64,000 nucleotides of DNA from Dipteris shenzhenensis (taxonomy: Eukaryota; Polypodiophyta; Polypodiopsida; Gleicheniales): NCBI GenBank assembly GCA_047967505.1, contig CM106540.1, one strand, 5' to 3'. The position numbers were made by a program, and so were the translations under genes. This document shows positions 34,166-46,079 of this stretch, piece by piece; within the stretch, counting starts at the first letter, position 1, and each line of letters begins with the position of its first letter. Under the pieces are notes generated by a model, which did not search any database, was not told the DNA's origin, and was given only the letters and a program-made list of their open reading frames with translations.

Positions 34166-36249
34166 AAATTGTTTTTGTGGTGACCTTGTAGCATAACAGG
34201 GTTCACAAGGTCATCTATGACATTTACAACATGCTAGTCGATGAGGATTGAAGCAATGCATTCCATACACGTACGGTACATGCATTGAGATTATGGAGCA
34301 ATCGGGATTTGTTTCCCTCTTATAGTAATCATTATTTAATGATCCAGAGGTCAACAAGTAATACGGGGTGTATCTATGGCCTTCGACTTTATAGAAGTGG
34401 GACATATTGTAAAGCATAATCATTTTTAATGATGATCTTCAACATAGCTTTGTTTTTGGATTCAACATGTGTTAGGCTTGTATTAAATCTAGTAGATGAA
34501 GGAAAAAATATGTAAATGTTAGAAAAGCTATTGATTTTCCTAGTAATTGAGCTTGAAATTTCAAAAGAGCTTCAATCAAATGAGCTTTGATGGGATATAT
34601 TGGTTGTGTTGAAACTTTTTTGTTAGCTGAGATGCATGCCTTATGGGATTATTTTATCTGTTTTAAAGATGTAGCTGGGGTTACGTGAAAGTGTCCAATA
34701 AAAGAATTGAATACAAGACAAGGATGCCGACTAAGCACCACAATGGGTTTGATATTTGAACTATTTCAATGAAATTTGACATCTAAAATATTTCAATGAA
34801 ATTTGACCTTAAGTTTCCATACACTTTTGACCATTGTAACTTGTTAACCAATAACCAAAGGCAAAAAAAACCATGAGGGAAGGGCCCATTCCTCATTTTT
34901 ATAAATTATAGAGAGGAAGCATGCTACTTCTCCTCCCACACCCTATGTGTTCACTATTAAGATAAGTACACATATACAAGCTATGTACGTTTATATTCAT
35001 ATTTATGCTTATGATTCTATTTTTAACATACACTGTTTCACATTGGATTTATGATTCTATGTTTCACATACATTATTTCAATTTACATCAATTTGCTTCC
35101 ATAGGTCTACTTAGCCAAGTTATGCTTGTTTTATTTGAATGTATGTATTTTACGTAAGGTAATAATCAAAGATAAAAGTGTTAAACACAAAGAACACTTG
35201 TTTCGAAGAGGCAACTACATCAAATTCCATGTTATCATGATATTTTATGTGCTTGTTCAAACGACTCTATTGTATTAAATTTTATTCTTGCATATAATCG
35301 CTCCTAGCATTTGGTCTTCAATTCTTGCAAATATAAACAAAAAATACCACCAATAATTATAGGGGAAATGAGACGTTCGTGGAGTCCATGTAGTGCCTCA
35401 TCTTTCTTCTTTCGAAAGCACACCTAGCCTACCTTGCACATTGATAATTTACATAATGTTTTTCAAAGTCTTAATTATTTTAATGAAGTAAACATCTCAA
35501 TCTCATAAGGCCTTTAAACCTTTAATAAGTGCAACCAAGTTTCGGATTCTATGGAAGCCCAACATTATTGCATATTAAACTATGACCAGCCTTAGATATC
35601 TTGAAATCCCCTCATGTAGCCATATTGAGCTCTAGGTTGATCCACGAGCAAGAACATTGAGCTGGGCCTGTGATGATAAGACCACCCAAGACCCATCATG
35701 AGACTTTGTTGCTCAATAAATCTAGGCACGCGCCTTGATTACGTCTATCATGTGCATTGTGAATCCTCTTGAATCTGTAACGACGAGGAGGAAGAAGAAA
35801 TGAAGACTATGGAAGCCATGTAATGATGCTATGTATGCATAAATAATAAAAATTTGAGAACAAATGAATGAGCCAAAAATACGAGAAAATAGCAAATCCA
35901 GCTTGAATTGTGAATAGCAAATCCAGCTTGAATTGTGAGGCAATTCATCCCTCGTGCGCTCCAATCTCTTCTAACGTATGTGCAACCAGCGACTGACTCT
36001 CTTGCCTTCACTCACTCCAGGTACTTCCTTCGATCTCCTCTTCTCTTCGTTTATGCCTTCGCTTCATCGTATTCTCCCCTGTTGCCAATTTGTTTACTCA
36101 ACTGATCACGCTCCTTTTGACTTGCAATTAACCTTTACCTCTTCCATCTAGATGCTCACGTTTGCATGGAGTGATGAGCCTCTTTGACTCCTTTTTGTCT
36201 CTCAGGTTTCCGTAATCAACGAGTGGTTGTTCTAATAAAGGGCGAAAGA
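34166..36249. other. Upstream intergenic region of the SIN3-like gene
   Basis: AT-rich. Small direct duplications: AGCAAATCCAGCTTGAATTG near 35890 and 35915, and TATTTCAATGAAATTTGAC near 34762 and 34789. The last ~250 bases are more pyrimidine-rich with a possible 5' UTR intron donor (CCAG|GTACTT at about 36020), as expected in a plant 5' leader. No promoter element could be fixed. Confidence 0.4.
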
Positions 36250-38116
36250 ATGAAACCTCAGGTAGACCCTTGCGCTTTTTGGGATGGATTTCCCCTCCAT
36301 CGGGAGCGTTGTTGACTTAGAACATTGAAAATCATGTCCATAAGTTTCTAACTTGACTATTGCACTTCTTTCTTGATGGGGCAGCATGCGACGTTGAATC
36401 GAGCAGGATCCATCCTTGTGCTTGATAAGTGGTGCGCCCTCCTTCCGCTGCTTCTGTTCTTTGACTTAAGTCAGCGTGTGTCTTGCTGCTGCAACGCCTG
36501 GTGTTCTAGAAAAATGCATGCATCACTCTATTGACATGTGCTGACATAATGTATCCTTCATTCTATGCAGGGACCTCAGTTTACTTCAGTTTAGTCGTAA
36601 CTTTCTTTCAGAAGTCCAAAGCACGTTCACGAACAAACCAGGAATTTATGATGCATTCTTACATCTGTTGACATCCTTCAAGGCTAAAAGGTTTGGGCAC
36701 ATGCACAGAGCGCCATAAAGTCTTTGCAAAGAGCAGCAACATAAATATAATTTGCCTAGTCATGGAGGAGTCCCATGCATATTAATCTTTGGACTCTACT
36801 TTCTAGTATTGATGCAGCTGAATTGGCGAGGAGAACGTACGAATTGTTTGAAGGCAATCATGATCTTGTTGTGAGATTTGACCAATTTATCTCGAATGAT
36901 TGTGTGGAAGAGGCAAAGAGGAAACGTGCCGATAGTGGTCCAGTTGAGGAACTTGGGCAGATATTGGAGAAACCGAGGGAGTTTGTTGAGGCCCAAAGCA
37001 CCCAAGACACCCAGAAAGTTGTCGCTGTCTCTTTATCTGAAGTATCAAAAGAGAGGAACCTGGAGACATCTGGATGCACACTAGGCACTGTTGGTGAGAG
37101 AGGAGATCATTTTAATCAGGTATTTCAACAACAAAGAAGCTATGTACAATTGAAAGCTATCAATACCTTAATAAGACTAGAATATATTCAACCTTACAAA
37201 TTAAACTTTATAGAACAAGCGAAAGAAGGGAGTTTGTAGTTTGAAGAAAAAGCATGCTAGGAAGCACAGGAGTGTCTAATATGCTTGAACTAAAAGGCTT
37301 GTCAGGTAAACAAATCTTATAGTAGGCAACCTTCAGAAGGGATTTCTACAGAAGGGCCAGGAACTATTTCTTTAGAGACTGCAGCAGATGCAGTGAACAA
37401 ATCTTCAAAAAGTAAGTAATTTTGTGTAATTTATGGAGATAAGAACCAATTTGCATCTTCTAGACGTACATGAGGATGACTGCAGCGGTGGCCTCTTTAT
37501 TGGTGGAGAGTTCTGATTGTACATTTTCTTTATTTTCCTGTAATTCAGAGATGCAGGATTCAACCTTATCAAATGGAGGTAAAGTTTCATCACTGTAACA
37601 TATTCCACTCTAACTTTGGATTTAGAGTTTGACAGCACCGTGTACGAGTGAAGAAATGGTCAATCGCCTGTTTTCCATGTTCCTTTGTGAATTGCAGGTA
37701 GGTTTTGACTTTCAATGTATTTAATCTGCTGTAGAGTATAAAGAAAGTTGTCGATCACATACCAGGCAACAGAAGATTCAAGTAAATGTTGGTGACAGAA
37801 ATAGCGAGGCAAGAGACGGGGACATCACAGGATCAATAGACAAATCCCAAGATTGTATGAGGGACAGGGTTTGTGATACCCAGGCACAATGTTATCAACG
37901 AAGGTTGCGGAAAGGAAGAGATGGAAATATGGTGCTTGCATTACCATCACAGAACAGGGGGAAGAGTTGGTGTAAGTCTGTTTCAGATCTTGACCTGTCC
38001 CGAAGTGTGACCTGCACACCTAGCTACCGCCTATTGCCAATGAAGGTATTGACTTGCATTAGTTCTGTTGCAAATATTTCTACATCTGATTATTTTGTAT
38101 GTTGAAAGTCGATTGT

Positions 38117-38164
<48 letters not shown>

Positions 38165-39565
38165 GTATATATTATGTCTTCAGTACATGAGAACCTCCAG
38201 CCAACTGCATCCATTGAGAGCTGAGGTACTCAATGATCATTGGGTCTGCGTTCCATCTGGTAATCAAAGCTGCTGCTTAAAGCACACAGAGAGGAATCCA
38301 TATGAAGAGAAGTTGCAGCAGTGTGAAGATGAGAGGTATCTTTCTACTTGTTCTCTTTCTTTTTGTTCACCAAGCCTTTTAGTTGTGCCTTAGAAACATG
38401 ATGGATTTACAAGAATATGGAATAGAAAATAAGTGCTATATAAATTTACAATCTTAGTGTTTTAAGGAGAAATTTGTATGTTCTGTCAGAGGAAACAACA
38501 ATTTCCTCGTATTTTTGCTCTAGAAGCATGGCAGAATAGGAACATAGAATTACAAATAAGCAATAGATAAGTTTACAGTTTGCAGTCTTTAAGGAGAGGG
38601 ATGCAACAATTTCAAGATCTTGCTTGTTCTCTTGTAACTAGGCTGAATTTGTACGATATGGATGAGACAGAGAATGCTAACATTGCTCATAGTTTTGCAC
38701 AGGTGTGAACTAGATGTTCTTTTGGAGTGCATCAGAGCAGCAATCAGACGAATTGAGGAGCTGTTAATCAGGTTGGGATCTCAAGGAGAGATCTGCTTGG
38801 ATGATCATTTAACAGGTGGGGCCTTTCTTGTTTAGGCCTTCATGGTAATGCTTTTGCTCTTGGAGGGGTTGAGTAATAGATATTGTGCATTTGTTTCGGT
38901 AGCTCATATCCATTTGTTAAGGACGTAGCTACTATTCTATAAATGCTGACTACCTGAAAATTATCTTCCATCTACAGCTAGTGATTGGCGCTGCTGTGAA
39001 CGCCTGTATGGTGAGTTTGGGGTAGCGAGTAAAGATATGATTCAGAAAGATCCAAGTACAGCCTTGCCTGTTATATTAGACAGGCTTAAGCAGAGACAAG
39101 ATGAGCTGCTCACTGCTCGGGAACACCTGGATAATTGCTGGAAAGAAATGTATTCAGACAACTACAAGAAATCTTTTAACAATGACAGTGTGCTCAACAC
39201 GAATGGTACTTAACTTAATGAACATATTTGTATTCTCTTCTGGTTATTTGTTTGCAAAGACAAATGTTTTGAGAAATCTATTGATTTTAAGACAAAATTT
39301 ACACAATTGCTCGGGGTTTCTTGAAATTGGTAAGTGAGGACCCTTCATTTGGTTTCTGTTTCTTGCATGGTTTTTAGTTGCTTATTCTACAACAGAAGCG
39401 CATAGCGAGATTTGCAACGGATTTTTGAATCCTCTCTGTAATGAACACTAAATTTTCTTGCTATAATATTCAGATGCCAAATCAAAGGCCAAGAAGATGT
39501 TAGTCACACAGCAGAAACAGGAAAAGAGAAGCCTGGCTCGCAAGAGGAGGGAGATCTTTAATTAG
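36250..39565 (+). CDS. Compact SIN3-like transcriptional co-repressor, 12 exons
   Basis: Coding exons by my reading: 36250-36261, 36385-36428, 36571-36690, 36807-37093, 37261-37305, 37352-37411, 37549-37578, 37735-38045, 38184-38335, 38703-38815, 38978-39205, 39474-39565. All introns are GT-AG, all phases agree, and the product is 497 residues. Residues ~20-85 form one PAH domain (VQSTFTNKPGIYDAFLHLL, then IDAAELARRTYELFEGNHDL). Residues ~283-460 match the Sin3 HDAC-interacting region: CTPSYRLLPMK, EVLNDHWVCVPSGN, QCEDERCELDVLLE-type junction, EELL, DDHLT, ALPVILDRLKQRQDE. Known SIN3 proteins are nuclear scaffolds for histone deacetylases and are usually over 1,000 residues with two or more PAH domains and a further C-terminal region. 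All of that is missing here. The weakest parts are the four-codon first exon and exon 2's donor (AA|GTGGTG). Confidence 0.82.
38120..38160 (+). repeat. (TA)n microsatellite inside an intron of the SIN3-like gene
   Basis: About 20 TA units in the 138 bp intron between exons 8 and 9, ending about 22 bp before the acceptor. Confidence 0.95.
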
Positions 39566-41060
39566 CCAGTGGAATTGCAAAACAAAGGAGACGGCTCTGT
39601 GCTGATGGTAGCTTTAGGAGAGGCTGCACCCTCTCATTTATCTGTCTGGAGAAAGCGATCATTGCCTTGGAAAGGACTTGTTGGAAATGAGCCAGGCACA
39701 AATTCTGAAAGCTCGATGAATTTGGACTTGTCATAGCTCCAGGTGAAGGCCAGGTGTTAAGCAGGCAGGTGTACTGTCTTTGGTTGAAAAAGCAGGAAGT
39801 CCTATAACCAAGGTGGTCTGTGTTGTACAGTGTTTGCTGCTGCTATGTGGATGGCTCCTGAGCTGATGATACTGGGTTCTTGTATTCAGAAGAGATCAGA
39901 ACAAATAATCCTAGATATTTTTGGCGGGCTGCTCTAGCCCCAAGATATTGAAGTAATTTAGAACAATGCCTTGTAGCAAACAGCCAGCGATTGAATGGCA
40001 ATCATCAAATAAATGTTCAGTGAGCCAGTTACTTTCTCTTACAGAGAAGTTCATGTGCTCTTTCTTGTGGAAAGGTTGCTTTCTGCCGTGAAAGACTGCA
40101 CTTGGTGATTTAGGGTTGGGCATTGCAATCTCTATTGTAAGGTTTTTTCATATGTAGATCAGGGCCCAAGGCTTTGTGGCTCAAGTTTGTGTATTTGGCT
40201 GTGTCAGAGTAAGGTAGCTTTCTTCTGCCAGAATTTGCTTTTTATGTTTTAAGGATGAGAAGGCACACTTAATTGTATGGGATGAGAAAATATTTCGGTT
40301 CACTCTTTAAGTAATTGAAAACTTGTAAGAGAACTTGAGAGAGAAGCAAGCTTGGAGATTGTCCTTTATGCCTCTTTTTTTAATTATAATGATTGCACAA
40401 GCAAGCAGGTATTTCATGTCACTAACCATGTAGTCTAGATATCTTCCAAAACCAATTGGAGATGTGGATTTTTAGAGTGTTTTGTTAGATTAGACAAGCC
40501 TGTATCAATTGGTAGTGAATTTAAGGCTTCAACATAAAACTCGGGTAATATAACCAGATTGAGGGAAAAAAGATGAAGCAAATTAAATTAAAGTTAACAA
40601 GAATTAATTTTGAGTATCAAGTGACCATTGGTCTCCATGTTGGACATCGTTGCTAAAGATTCCGTTGTGGAAAGTACAAACCAATGTCTGCCTAGATGTT
40701 GAGAATCAAAAGCCCATTGGCAAGGGGTGTCTCCTTTGTTTAATCACTCGAGAATGAGATCATGTCCTTGTAGTTGGGGTGTAGTAGACTTGACACATTA
40801 ACCAGGTGTTCATTTTTCTTGTCGGTGGATGTACATTTGTGTTCCTTGGTATATACTCTTCCGATATCGGGTTGTCTTATGACAATCACCAAGTTGTGGG
40901 TATTGATTTAATATTGATAGGGGCCTTGCCCCCTTTGCCCAGTTTTTCTTTAGTCCCTTGGTTGGCGTCTCGCCCCTTTTTGACGTGAGTAGGCCTCCAT
41001 TCAATTCTCTAGTTGCAAACAGGTCAAGCAGTTTAAAAACAAAATAAAATAACTAATATA
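39566..41060 (+). other. 3' flank and probable 3' UTR of the SIN3-like gene, then intergenic
   Basis: The frame of the last exon stays open for 56 further codons after the TAG, to a second TAG at 39734-39736. AATAAA lies at about 40008, a possible polyadenylation signal. Beyond that is T-rich sequence without domains. Confidence 0.4.
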
Positions 41061-41069
41061 AGTCCGTTG

Positions 41070-41910
41070 AGGACCATTTTCCCCAAGCCCCTTGGTGCAT
41101 TGCCCTCACCTTTCCATCCCCTCTCTTTCTCCTCTTTGTCCTCGGATCCTTTTCCTTTTTTCTTTTCTCGGTTCTAGTAGACAAGGTTGTGTTGACAAAG
41201 GGATAGTGATCCAAAAGGTGACCTTTTGGTCTAGCCAGAGGGCTCACATGGTAGCGCCCTCAGTTATTTGGATCTTGCTTTCCTGGGAGGACAAACAATA
41301 GGTGCATAAGAGCAGTTCATTAGGATAGCGCATGGGTGGGGCATGTTGTTCGTCTTAACCCCCGCTCAACGATCACTTCAGGATTGGGTCTAGATGAGCT
41401 TAACCTTGGAAGGTGACCACATATGGGATGTCACCATCTGTGGGGTGTGGGTTTTTCCCTTCCAACTTAGCTCCTTGGACACCACTTTGGACCTTATCGG
41501 TTTTCTTCATCCCTTGGTATCAAAAATTTAGGGTGGACGATGTGGAGACAATGCGTCGGGTAGTGAGATCTCCCATTGTATTTCATTTTCTATGCCTCCC
41601 CAAGGAGTATAGATCAAGGGCCCCACTGATCATGTTCGAGCAAGCCTTGAGGTCAGAGTTGGCAATGGCAGTGACAAAGGAGATTGCTCAACTCAAGGAG
41701 TAGCCAACTCTATCTACTAAGAAGGTACTAGAGCCAACAACAATTAAAACAACGCTCTAGGCCGAGAATTACAAGCTTCGAGGCGAGCTCGAGAAACTCC
41801 CTCAACTCCGCACTCAAAATGAGAATTTAGCAAAATGCATACAGGAGTATGAGCATCTCCAACAGCTTCTTCACTGGCTACAAGTCCCAGATGAGCATTT
41901 CTCAAAGTAG
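41070..41910 (+). pseudogene. LINE ORF1 relic related to the LINE at 56-61 kb
   Basis: Nucleotide and peptide similarity to the minus-strand ORF1 of the LINE at 56458-60835. WSSQRAHMVAPS at about 41231 corresponds to WSSQRGSMVAPS near 60430. The DNA GAGGTCACCATCTATGGG has the counterpart GATGTCACCATCTGTGGG. LPKEYRS occurs in both. A coiled-coil-like stretch (ENYKLRGELEKLPQLRTQNE) follows at about 41768-41830 in another frame. No endonuclease or polymerase follows, so this is a fragment. Confidence 0.55.
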
Positions 41911-43869
41911 CTGCAGCCTCGAGAACCTGGTGATGGAGACTGTACAGCGGGCAAAGGCACCCAGGTTACTGCTCCGCACTCCAAAAATCAGCCTTCTATT
42001 CAAAAGGTAAAAATGTAGCAATTAGCAAAAAACAAGAGCTTGTGAGAATAGTAAAATAGTATGTTCCACCTACCAAACAAATTACATAGAAGGAGGAGTT
42101 TAAACACCGATGCTTGCCCATAGATTAGACCACTATATCACGAGCACTTCGTATTGTGTCGTATGGTCTTGAGTAAGAAAGTGCCAATGTACATAGTCAA
42201 TTACATAGGCCACGAAGGATCAGTGGAGAGATATGATCTGCTCATTGAAAAAAAAAATTGTGATTACAACACACGAGCGCTATATCTTGGCTTTACAACA
42301 CCAATTATGGCATGAGGCCTTACCTCCTAGATTCCTTAGACATGGCCACCCAAATCAATTAGCAGGTGATGACTCAGCTACAATATAAGTTCCTTGCCAC
42401 ATAGTGTTCTCTCAACCTTAGGTACTTATGTTGATAGTAGCTCGTGATGTCAATACTCCAACCGTCCAACCAAGTTATCGATGCCTGCTAGTCGCTAATC
42501 AAGCAGTCGTTTGCATGGGAGGTAATGGTCACATACTAATGGTTGGCTTATAGCAAAGCGGCTGCTAATAAAATATCAAATGACTTACCCTTGCTTAACT
42601 TGTAAATATATTAGCTCCACAAAGGCCCGTGAGTCCTCAATCAGCTCTTGAATGTATCAGTCCAGCCGAACCTTATTGAAAGGCTGATCACCATCTCTTA
42701 CAAAAGCTCGATAGTTGCTTCTTAGCAGACCCTTGATGCTTACCACCATTGGCTTGCTGGCTCGCCTTACTCACCTGTGAAGTGATAGTGCATGAGGAGT
42801 CTAATAGGCTGTGTCTATGGGCAATGAAGACTACTGACAGTTGTAGCATTAGAAGACTTTTGATTGAGGCTAAAGGCAGAGAGAGAGCTAGAAGTATATG
42901 AATTGTGTCTTATCCTCGAAAGAAGAAGCTACAATCCGAGATGCTATGGCATGTATGGGAGGCTTATATAGCCATCTATGTGCTCAGGTTGAACTAGTCG
43001 GTTCGTCTTCACGTGTCGTCATATTTCCAAACGAGCACTTCCATGAAAAGTCCCTTATAGTTTGCATGCATAGATTTCATGTAATCATGAACACCATATA
43101 TTTTATGAGCACCCTCTATTGTAGTTTGGATTTTTTGTTGTTACCAAGATGAAGGGGCATCAATACATTATGAATCCGTATTCAAATATCATCAATCAAG
43201 ATGCTTGGGCTTCCATTACATAACATGGGCTTCAAAACCTATTTTAATGATTTTGACTTCCTAGCATATCACGGATTATCAAATGTATAAAGAAATACAC
43301 CAATGTCAAGGTCCAGCATTGATGAGTGCCCATCCAATACTATCATAAAAAGCATGTGTGTGGGGGGGAGGGGGATAGTTGCATGCAAAATTGTAAATGT
43401 GTGAGTGAGTGTGTGTGTGTGGGTCAACTCGATGAGACCATATTTTATAGCAAAATGAAAACAATTTTGGTAATGGATACAAAAAAGAAACCTACTATGA
43501 AACATTACAAAAAAGAAGAGCTGTGTAGATTGTAAAAGGTTTGTAGAAAGTAGACTGTGGAAACAAGTTTGGCTCTCATAAGTCGTATTAAGCATCACTT
43601 ATATTAAATAGGAGAGTCTGCATACCTGCCACCATCCAACAAGAAAAACATGGTGAGAACCCACTTAAACCTTAGTTGGGAAGACATGTGTCATAAATAC
43701 CCCTCCCTTGTTATCGAGGTCACAATAAAAATTAACACACAACCAAAAACCTATCAATCTTGTTTTAATCTTATAAGATTCAAGTATATTGGAGTAACAA
43801 TAAGTGTTTTTTGTGCTTTAGAGATTATAGAGGGTGAGCTTGGCAAATTTGTATCTAGGAAAGTGTAAA
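41911..43869. other. Intergenic, no gene seen
   Basis: Short open frames without domains. A compound GTGTG tract lies near 43399-43421 and a G-run near 43360-43376. Confidence 0.4.
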
Positions 43870-45285
43870 TAACAAGTGAGGGAAAGGGGAAAAATTTTAC
43901 TAGAAGAATTCATGAGAAGAAGTGTTTAAGATCATAAAGGAGGGAGGGAAGGGTGAGGTCTAGTAGAAACAGTGTAGAAGAAAATAAATAGTAAAGCCTA
44001 GTAGAAATCGTAATGAAAAAATGATGAAAAAATAAGTAATAGTAGAAAGGGAATTACGAGAAATTAAAAGAAAGAGGGAAGAATTTTTAGAATTAATAGA
44101 AAGGGGAACTAATAAAAAGGAAGGTAGTGAGGTTTAACAGTAATTAAGAGAGTGGGGCAATATCAAAGTAATAAAGAGAGGGGGGAAGGGAAAAAGTTAT
44201 AAAGGAGGAAGGGGGGGATAGCGGTTATTGAAAAATTAGAAATCTAAATGACCTTAGATTGAAGGGAGAGGTTTTAGAGGAGGTGGAAATAACATAAATG
44301 AACATTACAGATTTAGCTTAGAGGGAGAAAAGTTAGAGGAGGTGGGACTTGAAAAGAAAGGGGGGGGTAGTAGGTGTATTAAGAGTAAATGAATTAATAG
44401 AAAAAATAGTAAATTCTACTTGTGAGCCATAATTTTGACAATGAAATGTAAATAAATATGATATAAAAGGCAACTTAAAGGACTACTAGAGTAAAAGCCA
44501 CCTACTAGAGAAAAAAGTGAAGAATTATCAACAAAGAATCAAAGAAGGTTAGAAGGGTGTTATAAATAGAAGTAGAGGAGGGAAGGAAAATAATAGTCGA
44601 GAGGGAGAGAAGAAAAAAAAGGGGAGAATTTTTTTTGTAAGTGATATGATGAAGTATGTACAAAAGAGGTTAGAGAATGGGGAGGGGAACCATATATACT
44701 TTGTGAGAGAATAAATTAGAGAGATGTAGCATGATTTTTCTTTGAATGAGAAACTTGAGGTGATGTTCGAGGAGGAAATGCTAAAGGAGGTGCGAGCACA
44801 CACAATTGAGGTTGAGAAGGGAGGTGTAAGCAGGGGGCAGTTTACACTGAAGGGTCAGGGTCATAGATAGGGTGCAACAACCACCAAACTAGAGGAAGTG
44901 AAATAGAGGGTGAGGGAGGTTCTCGAAAGGGAACACCGAGCAACAGTAACGAACTAGTCAAGAAGTTTGCAACAAAGAAAATGGAAGGTAGTTAAGAAAG
45001 CGCGAACCCAATGGTTGAACTAAGAGTAGAGAGTAAGTGCATGAGGCTGGCATCCAGCGAAGTAGTGTGAGACAAGAGACAACATAGGACTTGGGGTCAG
45101 CGAGCAGTGAACAAGAGATCCATAGAGCACAATGATGGTGTGATTATTAATAAAGAAATGAAAAGAAAATAGGGGGCATTAAGTAGAGAGGGGGGGCGAG
45201 GAATCGGGAAGTAAGTAGTAGTTAGGGGGGCCAATAAAGGCAAAGGAGACAAAATGTTAGGGGAGAGGGATAGTTTTAGGGGGGG

Positions 45286-45331
<46 letters not shown>

Positions 45332-45337
45332 GGGGTT
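43870..45337 (+). repeat. Purine-rich tract, left part
   Basis: The plus strand is strongly biased to A and G (runs such as GGAGGGAGGGAAGGG and AAAGAGAGGGGGGAAGGG) with few C, ending in a (GA)n array at 45292-45329. The minus-strand open frame at 44549-44803 is a by-product of the bias. The tract continues after copia B at 48651. Confidence 0.7.
45292..45329 (+). repeat. (GA)n microsatellite
   Basis: About 18 GA units at the end of the purine tract, 13 bp from the copia B target site. Confidence 0.95.
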
Positions 45338-45342
45338 AGTTA

Positions 45343-46063
45343 TGTAAGAAAACAATACGTCTGTGCTCAACAGATAACAAGATCTCGTACGCAAGAGAGA
45401 AAATCAGATAGTATGGAGAATCAAAAAATTTGATTACTGTAGAACTGATACAATAGATGGCGCTGCCTCCCAACCATGCGCTCTTGTGAAAGAAGCTTCG
45501 ATGGCGTGCTGGAAACAGTAGAGGATGGAGGCTAGATGCTAAGGAATCGAGGTTGCTGTAGCCAGATGATGAAATGGGCTTCACGGGCTTACTCTTATAT
45601 AGCCACCAGTCGTAGTTGGTTAGACCCAATTAGGTGACCGACCCAGTCCACCCAAAACAGTCCACTGGGGGTCGGTCCTGAAATAGGCCACCGACCACAC
45701 GATAGAACTGGTGCACAAAATAGAGAAACTGACCTACGCTTCTCATTCATCCCAGAGCCATCCGGGATCATCTAGGGCTCCAAACGAGCCCCACAACCCG
45801 AGAGTGGGCTGCCCCAGGAAATGCTCTCTCTACCCTCAGTGCGGTCAGTCATGGGATGCCTTCCCGCACTTGCATGTAGCCTCGTCGGCAGTGTGCCAAC
45901 TCCGTCCAGCCATCAGGCCACACATGGCCCCTATCTGGTATCCAAACTAGGACCTACCGGATAACCGAGCTACTCAAATGCCTTCTCCTCATATGGGGGG
46001 CTTACAAGTAGAGTTAGCTGGTTCCCGCGTAGTTACACGAGAGTGGAGCATTGATATCTAACA
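45343..46063 (-). repeat. Left (3') LTR of copia B
   Basis: 721 bp. Shares TTCTCCTCATATGGGGG and the ATCTAACA terminus with copia A LTRs. Confidence 0.9.
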
Positions 46064-46074
46064 CCCCCCCTCAA
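46064..46074 (-). other. Polypurine tract of copia B
   Basis: Minus strand reads TTGAGGGGGGG immediately before the 3' LTR. Confidence 0.75.
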
Positions 46075-46079
46075 TGTCT

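Noticed and set aside
34140-34170. Target-site duplication for the LINE at 32.5-34.2 kb
   Set aside because: AATATA occurs near both ends, but the match is too short and not exactly adjacent to the poly-T, so no duplication is claimed.
38163-38393. Single-exon frames overlapping the SIN3-like gene
   Set aside because: They are in other frames or run through splice sites. The spliced model explains the similarity better.
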